Assembly (NCBI GenBank): GCA_020849625.1
Contig: JADLFV010000060.1
Location: forward strand, 1-56,109
DNA from: Phycisphaeraceae bacterium
GTDB lineage: Bacteria; Planctomycetota; Phycisphaerae; Phycisphaerales; Phycisphaeraceae
Length of the DNA: 56,109 nucleotides
Direction: 5' to 3'
In this document: positions 31,402 to 41,768 of the stretch, piece after piece
Position numbering within the stretch: position 1 is the first letter of the stretch
Layout: every line of letters starts with the position of its first letter
The notes under the pieces: model-generated
The model's input: only the letters and a program-made list of their open reading frames with translations
What the model was told of the DNA's origin: nothing
Databases searched by the model: none
Position numbers and translations under genes: made by a program

Positions 31402-32958
31402 TCACTGCGATGTGAACTGTTTTTCCTGATCGACCTGTGACACCTTATCGGCGTGCTTCTGCTTGACCACGCGCCCGGCATCATTGGCGCTGCTGACCAG
31501 CTTGCCGCCGCCGAAGCCCAGGACCACCGCCAGAATCGCCGCCAGCACCGCGCCGGCCTGACGACCCGGCGCTTCGATCGTCTGCACGTCACGCATCGGT
31601 TTGCTGAAGATGCACGAGGCGGCGATCGGCAGGTAATACCCGGCGCTGATCGCACTGTTGAGCACCGCGATCACCACCAGCACCACGTAGCCCTGCGTCA
31701 GCGCCGAGCCGAACAGATAAATCTTGCCCAGGAATCCCACCATCGGCGGCAGCCCCAGCAAAGACAGGGCAGCCACCACCATCACGGCTGCCAGCGCCGG
31801 GCGGCGCTGCATCAGGCCCGCCAGGTCGTTGTAAGTCTGCGCCTCGTCATTCTCCACCCGCAGGCAGGCCAGCACCGCGAAAGCGGCGATGGTCGAGAAG
31901 CCGTAGGCCAGCAGGTAGAACAGCACGGCCGCCACACCATTACCGATGGCGCTCGTCGCGCTGTTACCACTTCCGGGGGCACTTCCGGGGGGGCCGATCA
32001 GCACGCCCAGCAGCATGTACCCGCTGTGTGCGATGGATGAATACGCCAGCACGCGCTTGACGTTGCTCTGCACCAGGCCCAGCACGTTGCCCACCGTCAT
32101 GGTCGCCACCGCGATGGCGGCGATCAACCACGCAATCGGCTGCGGCAGAGGCCAACCCACAATGCCCAGCATCAGCAGCAGAGCCAGGAACCCCGCGCTC
32201 TTGGGCACGAACGCCAGAAAAGCTGTCACCGGCGACGCAGCGCCCTGATAAACGTCGGCCGCATAGAAGTGCATCGGCACGGCCGCGATCTTGAAGCAGA
32301 TGCCCACCACCGCCAGCACCAGGCCGAACATCAGCAGCCCGTCGTGCGGGTTGTCCAAAGCGTACTGGTGGATGTCCGCCAATTGCGTCGAGCCGGCCGC
32401 ACCGTAGAGCAGGGCAAAGCCATAGAGAAACAGCGCCGCGGACATCGCGCCCAGGAAAAAGTACTTGACCGCCGATTCCCGCGCTTCGAGCTTCTGCCGC
32501 CCCATCGCCACCATCACGTACGTCGGCAGACTCGTCAGCTCCAGGGCCAGGAACAACCACACCAGGTCATCCGCCCCGGCCGTCAGCATCACGCCAGTCA
32601 GGCTGCACAGGAAGAACGCGAAAAACTCCCCGCCCAACTCGGGCGTGTCGCGCATAAGTGCGACACCCTCTTGCGAGGTAGAGCTCGTATTCAGCATCAA
32701 CAGCAGCAGGCCCACCGCGGCCACAGCCACCTTGATGAACTTCGCCATGCCCGCCAGACCCACGCCGCTGGTCGCCTGAGCCGTGCCCGCTGCTGCGATG
32801 ATGCCCGCGATCACCAGCGTCGCCGCTGCGATCCACACCACCGTCCGCCGCCGCGAGGCCTGACTGGACAAGCCCGTCATCAGGCACGCCACAGCGCCAG
32901 CCAGCATCACCATCTCCGGCCAGAGCGTCGCCACCTTGTCAACCATCAGGTTGCTCAT
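31402..32958 (-). CDS. nuoN: NADH-quinone oxidoreductase subunit N
   Basis: One of the three antiporter-like membrane subunits of complex I, which moves protons. The 518-residue protein has about 14 membrane helices, the conserved Glu in FLALELTSLPTYVMVA, Lys in ESAVKYFFLGAMSAALFLYGFALLYG and in VLGLVQSNVKRVLAYSSIAHSGYMLLG. Start overlaps the nuoM stop by ATGA. The loop GPPGSAPGSGNSA is coded by two tandem copies of ACTTCCGGGGG (31969-31991), 12 bases apart. Last gene of nuoJKLMN. Confidence 0.94.
   Translation of the reverse strand: MSNLMVDKVATLWPEMVMLAGAVACLMTGLSSQASRRRTVVWIAAATLVIAGIIAAAGTAQATSGVGLAGMAKFIKVAVAAVGLLLLMLNTSSTSQEGVALMRDTPELGGEFFAFFLCSLTGVMLTAGADDLVWLFLALELTSLPTYVMVAMGRQKLEARESAVKYFFLGAMSAALFLYGFALLYGAAGSTQLADIHQYALDNPHDGLLMFGLVLAVVGICFKIAAVPMHFYAADVYQGAASPVTAFLAFVPKSAGFLALLLMLGIVGWPLPQPIAWLIAAIAVATMTVGNVLGLVQSNVKRVLAYSSIAHSGYMLLGVLIGPPGSAPGSGNSATSAIGNGVAAVLFYLLAYGFSTIAAFAVLACLRVENDEAQTYNDLAGLMQRRPALAAVMVVAALSLLGLPPMVGFLGKIYLFGSALTQGYVVLVVIAVLNSAISAGYYLPIAASCIFSKPMRDVQTIEAPGRQAGAVLAAILAVVLGFGGGKLVSSANDAGRVVKQKHADKVSQVDQEKQFTSQ
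31969..31991. repeat. Tandem pair of the over-represented 11-mer ACTTCCGGGGG in nuoN
   Basis: Two copies 12 bases apart (31969-31979 and 31981-31991), coding PGSAPGSG in a predicted loop. They are two of at least 18 exact copies in the window. Confidence 0.8.
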
Positions 32959-34631
32959 CGGCTCACCTCGGAGGAAGGCACCGGAGGATCAAGGCAAAGG
33001 CACCAAGGCACCGAGGCACCCAGGGACCAAGGGCCGCCAATCGCATCCGCAACCAATCCCTCGGTGCCTTGGTGCCTCGGTGCCTCGGTGCCTTCTTCCT
33101 TCTGCACCACCGCCGCCGGCAACTGCGATTTGGCCGGTCCGGTCAACTGGGCCACCGAGTTATCCAGCGTGTCCAGCATCAGATTCGGCGCCAAGCCCAG
33201 CACCAGGCACGCCAGCGCGATCGGCGCCAGCACCACGATCTCGCGCCCGCTCAGGTCATTGAGCTTCCCATGCACGTGCGGCAGCTTTGTCGGGCCGAAG
33301 ATCACGCGCCCCACCATGTACAACAGGTAAATCGCGCCGAAGATCAAACCCAAACCAGCCACCGCCGCATACACCATCCCCAACACTTCCGGGGGTGAGC
33401 AGAACGCACCCAGCAGCGTGAGAAACTCGCCGACAAATCCGTTAAGCCCCGGCAGTCCCACGCTGGCCAGCACGAAGAACACCATGAAACTCGACCACAC
33501 CGGAAGCGATCGGCCAAGCCCGGACATTTCTTCCATGTCGCGGGTGTGGAAGCGTTCGTAGATCATGCCCACGCAGAGGAACAGGGCCCCGGTGGACAGG
33601 CCGTGGTTGACCATGTACATCACCGCGCCGTGGGCGCCGATGTCCAGGCGATCGAGTGCGAACAAACCCAGCACGCAGAAGCCCAGGTGGCTGACGGAGG
33701 AGTAAGCGATGAGTCTCTTGATGTCAGTCTGCACCCAGCAGATCAGCGCGGTGAGGATGATGCCACAGACCGCCATGATGCCGACGCAGGGTGCGTATTC
33801 GAGCACCGCCAGCGGGCACATGGGCAGCACGAAGCGCAAAATGCCGTAGGTGCCCAGCTTCAGCAACACGCCGGCCAGGATCACCGAGCCCGCCGTGGGC
33901 GCTTCTGTATGGGCCAGGGGCAACCATGTGTGCAGCGGCCAGATGGGCACCTTGACCGCGAAGCCCGCCATCAGCGCCAGGAACACCCACGCCTGCTCCG
34001 TGCCACTGAGCGAACGGGCCGCGCCGTACATCGCCTCGATGTCGAAGTTCCACCCGGCGTGATAAGCGACGTAGAGCACCGCGGCGAAGGTGAGCATGGA
34101 GCCGGTGAAGGTGTAGATAAAGAACACCGCCGCCGCCCGCAGCCGATCGCCTGAGCCGAACACGCCGATCAGGAAATACAGCGGCACCAGCGTGAACTCG
34201 AAGCAGATGTAGAAGAAGATGATGTCGGTGGCGATGAACGTGCCGGTCATGGCCGCCTGGATCAGCAGCAGCCAGAAGTAGTACTCGCGCGACCTTTCCG
34301 TGATGGCGGTCAGCGACGAGAGCACCACGATCGGCATCAGGAACGTGGTCAGCAGAATCAGCCACAGCGAAATCGCATCCACGCCCCAGCCGAACTGCAA
34401 CCCGAACTGGCTGACCCACGGCGTCAACCCGCGCAACTGGAACGTCGGGCCGTGGAAGTCGAAGGCGAAGGCCATCTTCAGCGACAACGCAAACGTCGCC
34501 AGCGTCGCCAGCAAGGCCCAGTGGAAAATGTTCCGCCGATCGTTGAACATCGGCAGCGGCAGCAGCATCACCAGCCCCGCGATCAGCGGTACCAGCACCA
34601 GCAGCGGCAAAATGAAACTCTGTGTCGGCAT
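32955..34631 (-). CDS. nuoM: NADH-quinone oxidoreductase subunit M
   Basis: Antiporter-like proton-pumping subunit of complex I, 558 residues, about 14 membrane helices. Family features: FEFTLVPLYFLIGVFG (conserved Glu), WPLHTWLPLAHTEAPTAGSVILAGVLLKLGTYGI, and WVQTDIKRLIAYSSVSHLGFCVLG (conserved Lys). The C-terminal about 50 residues from PAAVVQKEEGTEAPRHQGTEG... are encoded by an inverted repeat of ggtgcctcggtgcc words (32975-33100), so the natural C-terminus has been replaced or extended. The ATG is at 34631 and the stop overlaps the nuoN start. Confidence 0.94.
   Translation of the reverse strand: MPTQSFILPLLVLVPLIAGLVMLLPLPMFNDRRNIFHWALLATLATFALSLKMAFAFDFHGPTFQLRGLTPWVSQFGLQFGWGVDAISLWLILLTTFLMPIVVLSSLTAITERSREYYFWLLLIQAAMTGTFIATDIIFFYICFEFTLVPLYFLIGVFGSGDRLRAAAVFFIYTFTGSMLTFAAVLYVAYHAGWNFDIEAMYGAARSLSGTEQAWVFLALMAGFAVKVPIWPLHTWLPLAHTEAPTAGSVILAGVLLKLGTYGILRFVLPMCPLAVLEYAPCVGIMAVCGIILTALICWVQTDIKRLIAYSSVSHLGFCVLGLFALDRLDIGAHGAVMYMVNHGLSTGALFLCVGMIYERFHTRDMEEMSGLGRSLPVWSSFMVFFVLASVGLPGLNGFVGEFLTLLGAFCSPPEVLGMVYAAVAGLGLIFGAIYLLYMVGRVIFGPTKLPHVHGKLNDLSGREIVVLAPIALACLVLGLAPNLMLDTLDNSVAQLTGPAKSQLPAAVVQKEEGTEAPRHQGTEGLVADAIGGPWSLGASVPWCLCLDPPVPSSEVSR
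32975..33100. repeat. Inverted quasi-repeat of aggcaccaaggcaccgagg words inside the nuoM 3' end
   Basis: The left arm (32975-33030) repeats aaggcacc and gaggcacc. The right arm (33058-33098) is the complement (ctcggtgccttggtgcc...). The period is about 8-9 bases. Both arms are translated as the last part of nuoM. Confidence 0.85.
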
Positions 34632-34649
34632 CGTTGATCAAACCAGTTT

Positions 34650-34807
34650 GAACCGCAGAGACGCAGAGGACGCGGAGGAAAACAATAAGAAGGTTGAGTT
34701 GTCAACCAACTTTGTCATCATTCACGTGTCCAAAACAATTCTGCGCATTCTGCTTATCCAATCCAAACCTTTTCTGAATTCCTCTGCGTTCTCCGCGTCT
34801 CTGCGGT

Positions 34808-34811
<4 letters not shown>
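34650..34811. repeat. Inverted repeat of the gaaccgcagagacgc family between nuoL and nuoM
   Basis: The left arm is 34650-34684 and the right arm 34778-34811. The two outer words match the copies at 4441-4473 and 4583-4616. The middle about 90 bases are AT-rich. The nuoL stop codon (34808-34810) is the TGA of the right-arm word TGAACCGCAGAG on the minus strand. Confidence 0.88.
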
Positions 34812-36817
<2,006 letters not shown>

Positions 36818-36830
36818 GGTCGGTTTCTGA

Positions 36831-36917
36831 GCATGGATGATGGATGAAGGATGATGGATAAGCTGACCATCGAATCCATATTTTTCACATCATCCATCAT
36901 CGATCATCCATCATCCG
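36831..36917. repeat. Inverted quasi-repeat of ggatgatggatga words between nuoK and nuoL
   Basis: The left arm is 36831-36860 (catggatgatggatgaagg...) and the right arm 36888-36917 (catcatccatcatcgatcatcc...). The arms are about 27 bases apart. The nuoK stop codon TGA (36911-36913) lies in the right arm. Confidence 0.85.
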
Positions 36918-37231
36918 TTTAATTCTCCCCACGCCTCGGCATCCAGCGTGTGCTTGCTCCTGAACAGCAGCACCACCAGGCCCAGCGCCAGCGCCGCCTC
37001 CGCGGCCGCGATGGTCAGCACGAAGATCACAAAAGTCTGACCCGATACATCCAGGTGGAACTTGCTGAACGCCACCAGCGTCACCGCCACGCCCTGGAAC
37101 ATCAGTTCCGTGCATAGGAACATGATGATCAGGTTCCGCCGGATCAGAAACCCGATCATGCCCAGCACGAACAGCAGGCCGCCGGTCAGCAGAAAGTGCG
37201 CCAACGCCACGTCATTGATCGGCTCACCCAT
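36911..37231 (-). CDS. nuoK: NADH-quinone oxidoreductase subunit K
   Basis: Small three-helix membrane subunit, 106 residues, close to the usual 100. Visible: LLTGGLLFVLGMIGFLIRRNLIIMFLCTELMFQGVAVTLVAF with the conserved Glu in CTELM, and VIFVLTIAAAEAALALGLVVLLFR with the second conserved Glu. Its start overlaps the nuoJ stop by 8 bases. The last codons and the stop (ELNG, TGA) are at the repeat 36888-36917. Confidence 0.94.
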   Translation of the reverse strand: MGEPINDVALAHFLLTGGLLFVLGMIGFLIRRNLIIMFLCTELMFQGVAVTLVAFSKFHLDVSGQTFVIFVLTIAAAEAALALGLVVLLFRSKHTLDAEAWGELNG

Positions 37232-38081
37232 GATCGACCGTCCCCTCTCTACCCACCGGCAGCCGCACGATCACCACCGCGCCCACCAGCGAGACGGTCA
37301 GAATCACGCCCGCCAGTTCCAGTCCCAGCGGGTGACCTTCAAACAGGTCCAGCCCCACGCGCTCCACGTTGTTCAACTGCTGCTGCGAGCCGGCCACCTC
37401 GTTCATCTTCGCCAGATCCGCGGGCGACAACGCCGGGGCCAGACTCTCCGCCAGCCGCTTCTCGCTGCGATTGGTCAGCACGTTGTCAATGATCTGCTGA
37501 TCGCTCATCTGATTACTTCCGGGGGCGGGCGAGCGCCCCTCGAAGGCGAAGCTCAGCAGCACCGCCAGCAGTAAAAACCCACACAGCACCGCCGCCGCCG
37601 GGCTGCGCCAGTGGCGGTCGTAATCGGGCAGGTCTTCGCCGTGTTCCGGGTCGCCGCTGGAAGCTGCCAGCATGATGACGAACATGTACGTGACCAGGAT
37701 GGCCCCACCGTAGATGATGATCATGGCGAACGCCATAAACTCAGCCGTCAGCGTCAGAAACAGTCCCGCCGAGGCCAGCACCACCATGATGAACCACAAC
37801 GCCGCGTGCACCGGCTTGCGACTGGCGATCACCGCCACCGCCGAGCCCACCGCCACCGCGCTGAACACGTAATAGAACGGCAGTGCCCCCGCTTCCATCT
37901 TCAGCCCGTACCCCGCCGCGTACTGCCGATACAGCACCAGCCACACACCCCCCAGCGTCACCGCCCCCAACAGTGTCCCCAGCAGACGCACACCCCGACC
38001 GGCCTGCGGCATCAGCATCAGCAGCGCCGCCGCGCCCAGAGCGGACCCCAGATAGAGCAGCAGCGGTGGATCAACAGGCAT
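37224..38081 (-). CDS. nuoJ: NADH-quinone oxidoreductase subunit J
   Basis: Five-helix membrane subunit of complex I, 285 residues, long for the family (about 170-200). The core has VFSAVAVGSAVAVIASRKPVHAALWFIMVVLASAGLFLTLTAEFMAFAMIIIYGGAILVTYMFVIML. The extra length is a hydrophilic insert of about 60 residues (SNQMSDQQIIDNVLTNRSEKRLAES...) before the last helix, containing an ACTTCCGGGGG copy (APGS). The ATG at 38081 is preferred over longer frames. It is the first gene of the nuoJKLMN block; nuoA-I are absent from the window. Confidence 0.92.
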   Translation of the reverse strand: MPVDPPLLLYLGSALGAAALLMLMPQAGRGVRLLGTLLGAVTLGGVWLVLYRQYAAGYGLKMEAGALPFYYVFSAVAVGSAVAVIASRKPVHAALWFIMVVLASAGLFLTLTAEFMAFAMIIIYGGAILVTYMFVIMLAASSGDPEHGEDLPDYDRHWRSPAAAVLCGFLLLAVLLSFAFEGRSPAPGSNQMSDQQIIDNVLTNRSEKRLAESLAPALSPADLAKMNEVAGSQQQLNNVERVGLDLFEGHPLGLELAGVILTVSLVGAVVIVRLPVGREGTVDHG

Positions 38082-38422
38082 AATCGTGGCGTCGCCGTTC
38101 GTGTTCCAGTCGGAACGGCACAGGATAGAACCCCTCCAGAACCTTGGCAAACTCCCCCCCCGGAAGTGAACAAAACATCAGCTCCTCCCCACGCCGAGGG
38201 TTGAGCGCAGCGAAGCCCCGGATCGCCCCCGGAAGAATGTCTGATCTCAGATTGCTGATCGCTGATGTTCCGGCCCCCCGCCCTACAAGCCCGCTCCCCC
38301 TGCCTTGCATATCAGCAATCCGCACTCACACATCAGCAATCCCCCCCCCAGGCAAAAATCCTCAATCAAAAATCAAAAATCCTCTACAATGCCCCCTTCC
38401 GTTTCACAGGAGCCAAACGCCC
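38082..38422. other. Divergent intergenic region nuoJ-ilvD with word repeats and motif copies
   Basis: It holds two copies of the CCCCCGGAAG motif (38157 and 38226), an inverted pair of gattgctgat words (38240-38267 with atcagcaatcc at 38307-38342) and an aaaatcctcaatcaaaaatc word run (38353-38383). The promoters of nuoJ and ilvD must be here; a TACAAT box (38386-38391) lies about 30 bases before the ilvD start. No gene was found. Confidence 0.7.
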
Positions 38423-40132
38423 ATGCCCACCAAATCCCTCAATCACTATTCCGCTCACGTCACCCAGCCCCGCTCCCAGGGCGCTTCCCAGGCCATGCTC
38501 CTGGGGGCCGGCCTCACCGAAGCCGACCTCGACAAGCCCCAGGTCGGCATCGTCAGCAACTGGTGGGAGGGCAACACCTGCAACATGCACCTCAACGATC
38601 TGGCCGCTGAGGTCAAAAACGGCGTCGCCGCGGCCGGTCTCGTCGGACTGCGCTTCAACACCATCGGCGTCTCCGATGGCATCTCCATGGGCACCGATGG
38701 CATGTCCTACTCGCTCCAGTCGCGCGACATCATCGCGGACTCGATCGAAACCGTGGTGGCGGCGCAATGGTATGACGCCCTGGTCACCATCCCCGGCTGC
38801 GACAAGAACATGCCCGGCTGCGTCATGGCCATGGGACGCCTCAACCGCCCTGCCCTGATGATCTACGGCGGCACCATCAAGCCCGGCTGCACTGACTTCA
38901 AGGATAAAGACCACCCCCGCGAAAACACCCCCCGCGATGTCGTCTCCGCCTTCCAGTCCTTCGGCGAAGCACTCGCAGGCAAGATCACCGAGGACCAGCG
39001 CAAAGACATCATCCGCAACTCCTGCCCCGGGGCTGGCGCCTGCGGCGGCATGTACACCGCCAACACCATGGCCACCGCCATCGAAGCGATGGGCCTTTCT
39101 CTGCCCTACTCCGCTTCCGCACCCGCGGTGTCCAAAGAGAAGATGCAGGAGTGCTTCAAGGCTGGGGCTGCCATCCGTACGCTGCTCGAGCGCGACATCA
39201 AGCCCCGCGACATCCTCACCCGTGCCAGCCTCGAAAACGCCATGGTCACCCTCATCGCGCTCGGCGGCTCGACCAATGCCGTGCTCCATCTATTGGCCAT
39301 CGCACGCGCTTTCGACATTCCGCTCGAAATCGACGACTTCCAGAAAGTCTCCGATAAGACCCCGCTGCTCTCCGACCTCAAGCCCTCCGGCAAGTACGTC
39401 ATGGAAGACGTCCACAACGTGGGAGGAATTCCGGGGGTCATGAAAATGCTCCTCGAAGCTGACATGCTCGACGGCGATCAACTGACCGTCACCGGCCAAA
39501 CGCTCGCTGCTAACCTCAAGAACGTCCCCGACCTCACCCAGGGCCAGGACGTCGTCCACTCCATCGACAAACCCATCAAGCCAACCGGCCACATCCGCAT
39601 CCTTCGCGGCAACCTCTCGCCCACCGGCGCCGTCGCCAAGATCACCGGCAAGGAAGGCACCCACTTCTCCGGCCCCGCTCGCGTCTTCGACTCCGAAGAA
39701 GACATGATCGCCGGCCTCGAAGCAGGCAAAATCCAAAAGGGCGACGTCATCGTCATCCGCTACGAAGGCCCCAAGGGCGGACCCGGCATGCCCGAAATGC
39801 TCACCCCCACCTCCGCCATCATGGGCGCCGGCCTCGGCAAAGACGTCGCCCTCATGACCGACGGCCGCTTCTCCGGCGGCTCCCACGGCTTCATCATCGG
39901 CCACGTCACACCCGAAGCCCAGGAAGCCGGCCCCATCGCCCTCCTCCACGACGGCGACAAAATCACCATCGACGCCGATGCCAACACCATCAACGTCGCC
40001 CTGACCGACAACGAACTCGCCCAGCGCAAATCCGCCTGGAAACAACCGCCCTATAAGGCGACACGGGGCACGCTGTTTAAATACATCAAGATGGTCAAAA
40101 GCGCCAGCGAGGGCTGCGTGACGGATGAATGA
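38423..40132 (+). CDS. ilvD: Dihydroxy-acid dehydratase
   Basis: IlvD dehydrates dihydroxy acids in isoleucine and valine synthesis and uses an iron-sulfur cluster. The 569-residue protein has [21 protein letters not shown] (Cys, Lys), [19 protein letters not shown] (second cluster Cys), [14 protein letters not shown], and [23 protein letters not shown] and [41 protein letters not shown] near the C-terminus. CAGGAGCC lies about 10 bases before the ATG at 38423. A frame open upstream is repeat sequence. The stop is followed within 3 bases by the broken PEP-CTERM gene on the other strand. Confidence 0.96.
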   Translation: MPTKSLNHYSAHVTQPRSQGASQAMLLGAGLTEADLDKPQVGIVSNWWEGNTCNMHLNDLAAEVKNGVAAAGLVGLRFNTIGVSDGISMGTDGMSYSLQSRDIIADSIETVVAAQWYDALVTIPGCDKNMPGCVMAMGRLNRPALMIYGGTIKPGCTDFKDKDHPRENTPRDVVSAFQSFGEALAGKITEDQRKDIIRNSCPGAGACGGMYTANTMATAIEAMGLSLPYSASAPAVSKEKMQECFKAGAAIRTLLERDIKPRDILTRASLENAMVTLIALGGSTNAVLHLLAIARAFDIPLEIDDFQKVSDKTPLLSDLKPSGKYVMEDVHNVGGIPGVMKMLLEADMLDGDQLTVTGQTLAANLKNVPDLTQGQDVVHSIDKPIKPTGHIRILRGNLSPTGAVAKITGKEGTHFSGPARVFDSEEDMIAGLEAGKIQKGDVIVIRYEGPKGGPGMPEMLTPTSAIMGAGLGKDVALMTDGRFSGGSHGFIIGHVTPEAQEAGPIALLHDGDKITIDADANTINVALTDNELAQRKSAWKQPPYKATRGTLFKYIKMVKSASEGCVTDE

Positions 40133-40309
40133 TCATGCTGTGCGGTGACGGTGCAGACCGAATGCGAGCAGACCAACCAAAACCGCTAGAGTCGCCGGCT
40201 CGGGTACCAATCGTGTTGTGTCGAAGGCCTGAAACCACATGCCGCGCATGTCGAACTGAATGTTCACACCATCAACAGTGCCGCTGAAATCGGTCCCGTA
40301 CTGAGCAGT
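40133..40309 (-). pseudogene. C-terminal remnant of a PEP-CTERM protein gene
   Basis: About 58 codons remain open on the minus strand, ending in the sorting signal RLVPEPATLAVLVGLLAFGLHRHRTA. Before them come GTVDGVNIQFDMRGMWFQAFDTT and then a stop codon (40310-40312), with no start. The rest of the gene is missing and a tandem repeat array begins about 15 bases farther on. This is best read as a PEP-CTERM gene truncated by the mobile repeat element next to it. Confidence 0.75.
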
Positions 40310-40324
40310 TCAAGCTGCGTTGGG

Positions 40325-40870
40325 AATCCATTAGAGAATTCAATAAGAATTCAATAGGGTCTAGAATTCAATAGGGTCAGAATTCAATAGGGTCTGACCC
40401 TTTGACTGGGGCAATGCCGCATCCAGGAAAAGGCCATACGCCCCCCACTTCCGGGGGAATCCTGCCGGCGCATGAGGCCTGTCTCCTTTCCGGGTTAACC
40501 TGTTCAGAATATTCAATAGGGTCTGACCTGCCCTGTAGAAAAGCTCAATATTAAATAGGGTCTGACCCTTTGCTCGGAGCAATGCCATATCCAGGACAAG
40601 GCCAAACGCCCCACTTCCGGAGAATTCAATAGGGTCTGACCCTTTGACTGGAGCAATGCCGCATCCAGGACAAGGCCATACGCCCCCACTTCCGGGGGAA
40701 TCCTGCCGGCGCATGAGGCCTGTCTCCTTTCCGGGTTAACCTGTTCAGAATATTCAATAGGGTCAATATTCAATAGGGTCTGACCCTTTGCTCGGAGCAA
40801 TGCCACATCCAGGACAAGGCCAAACGCCCCACTTCCGGGGTCAACTTCCGGGGGCGGGGGATGAGGTGAG
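40325..40870. repeat. Tandem array of about 242-base units with attcaatagggtctgaccct palindromes
   Basis: Units begin with aattcaatagggtctgacccttt, hold gcaatgccgcatccagga and an ACTTCCGGGGG copy, then aatcctgccggcgcatgagg and gggttaacctgttcagaatattcaatagg. Long units start at about 40381 and 40623 (242 bases apart), with short units in between (about 40550 and 40770). The core agggtc-t-gaccct is a palindrome. It borders the RAYT-like gene and the truncated PEP-CTERM gene. Confidence 0.85.
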
Positions 40871-40953
40871 CTTGGGTGGCGGGTTAACCTGTTCGGGGGA
40901 TGGCCTGGGTGAGGTTCAGGGAGCGACAGGTCATGTGCGGATGATGCTTGACC

Positions 40954-40980
40954 TGCGACGCGTAGCGTCGCGACTGGCGC
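40954..40980. repeat. REP palindrome A (left), CGACGC-GTA-GCGTCG
   Basis: A hairpin word CGACGCGTAGCGTCG followed by cgactggcgc. A near copy (CGACGC-GATA-GCGTCG followed by cggctggcgcc) lies at 41657-41684 on the other side of the transposase gene. Degenerate versions ggtgcggctggcgcg fill 40981-41060. Confidence 0.75.
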
Positions 40981-41094
40981 GGTAGTGGTGCGGCTGGCGC
41001 GTGGCGTGGCGGTCGGCGCGGTAGTGATGCGGCTGGCGCGGTGGCGTTGCCTCTGGCGCGGATACAGAGTGAAATCAGCTTGATCTTTCCGCCT

Positions 41095-41113
41095 TAGCCG
41101 GGCCGCTACGCGG
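41095..41113. repeat. REP palindrome B (left), agccgggCCGC-TA-CGCGG
   Basis: Lies about 28 bases before the RAYT-like gene. The right copy at 41714-41732 is a perfect GGCCGC-TAC-GCGGCC palindrome in the same agccggg context. Confidence 0.7.
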
Positions 41114-41140
41114 ACCTGGTCTGGGGGTTATACTTGTTTC

Positions 41141-41668
41141 GTGCCTTGCTACATCTTCACCTATCACGCGCGCGGGTCGTGGCTGCCGGACCATCGCAGA
41201 GGATATGTCAGGCGCGGGCGGGGGATTCAGGCATCCGATCCGAATCTCGCCAACGCTTATCGCGCCAACATGCAGCAGCAGCCGATTGAATTCACCGCTG
41301 ATATGCAACGCATCCTCGTGGAAGCGGCGCGCGAGGCCGGGATTCACCTCAAGGCGATGATACATGCGGTAGCCACAGAGCCGACGCACGTGCACGTTCA
41401 TCTGAGTTGGAAGCACGATCGGCTGTGGAAGTCGATGCGCAGCAGCATACGCTCGGCCATGTCCCGGGCGATGAATGCTGCATTTACCCGGCGCGACTGG
41501 TTTGCGAGTTCACCTTCGCGCAAGCGCGTGGGAAGTTACAGCCACTTCGATCACCTGATGCTGACGTATTGGCCCAAACACCGCGGCCTGGTGTGGCGAC
41601 GAGAGCAGAGCGTACGTGCGGCGGAGAGCCGGCGCGAGTCGGGAAGGGGAGGACCAGCGACGCGATAG
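41141..41668 (+). CDS. REP-associated (RAYT-like) Y1/HUH transposase
   Basis: A 175-residue protein starting with GTG (VPCYIFTYHARGSWLP). The HUH metal-binding motif is in AVATEPTHVHVHLSW and a tyrosine candidate for DNA cleavage is in HLMLTYWPKHRGLVWRRE. Similar small proteins in planctomycetes match the Y1_Tnp (IS200-like) family. The gene is bordered on both sides by paired REP palindromes A and B, which is the expected setting for RAYT domestic transposases that mobilise REP sequences. The stop codon TAG lies inside the right REP A copy. The annotation as transposase rests on these motifs and the flanking repeats. Confidence 0.7.
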   Translation: MPCYIFTYHARGSWLPDHRRGYVRRGRGIQASDPNLANAYRANMQQQPIEFTADMQRILVEAAREAGIHLKAMIHAVATEPTHVHVHLSWKHDRLWKSMRSSIRSAMSRAMNAAFTRRDWFASSPSRKRVGSYSHFDHLMLTYWPKHRGLVWRREQSVRAAESRRESGRGGPATR

Positions 41669-41684
41669 CGTCGCGGCTGGCGCC
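41657..41684. repeat. REP palindrome A (right), CGACGC-GATA-GCGTCG
   Basis: Matches the left copy at 40954-40980. The stop codon of the RAYT-like gene is in its loop. Confidence 0.75.
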
Positions 41685-41713
41685 ATGTAACTTGTCCCCT
41701 CTGCCCCCTCCAA

Positions 41714-41732
41714 GCCGGGCCGCTACGCGGCC
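41714..41732. repeat. REP palindrome B (right), GGCCGC-TAC-GCGGCC
   Basis: Matches the left copy at 41095-41113 in core and flank (agccgggccgctacgcgg). It closes the RAYT unit. Confidence 0.75.
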
Positions 41733-41768
41733 AAGTTCGAAACAGAAACGGGGTCAACTCCCGCTATT

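Noticed and set aside
38240..38422. Leader peptide for ilvD attenuation
   Set aside because: The open frame upstream of ilvD contains some Leu and Ile codons, but they come from gattgctgat word repeats, there is no terminator with a T run and the frame fuses to ilvD.
40325..40870. CRISPR array
   Set aside because: Units are 70-240 bases with conserved interior sequence and no unique spacers of equal length, and there is no cas gene.
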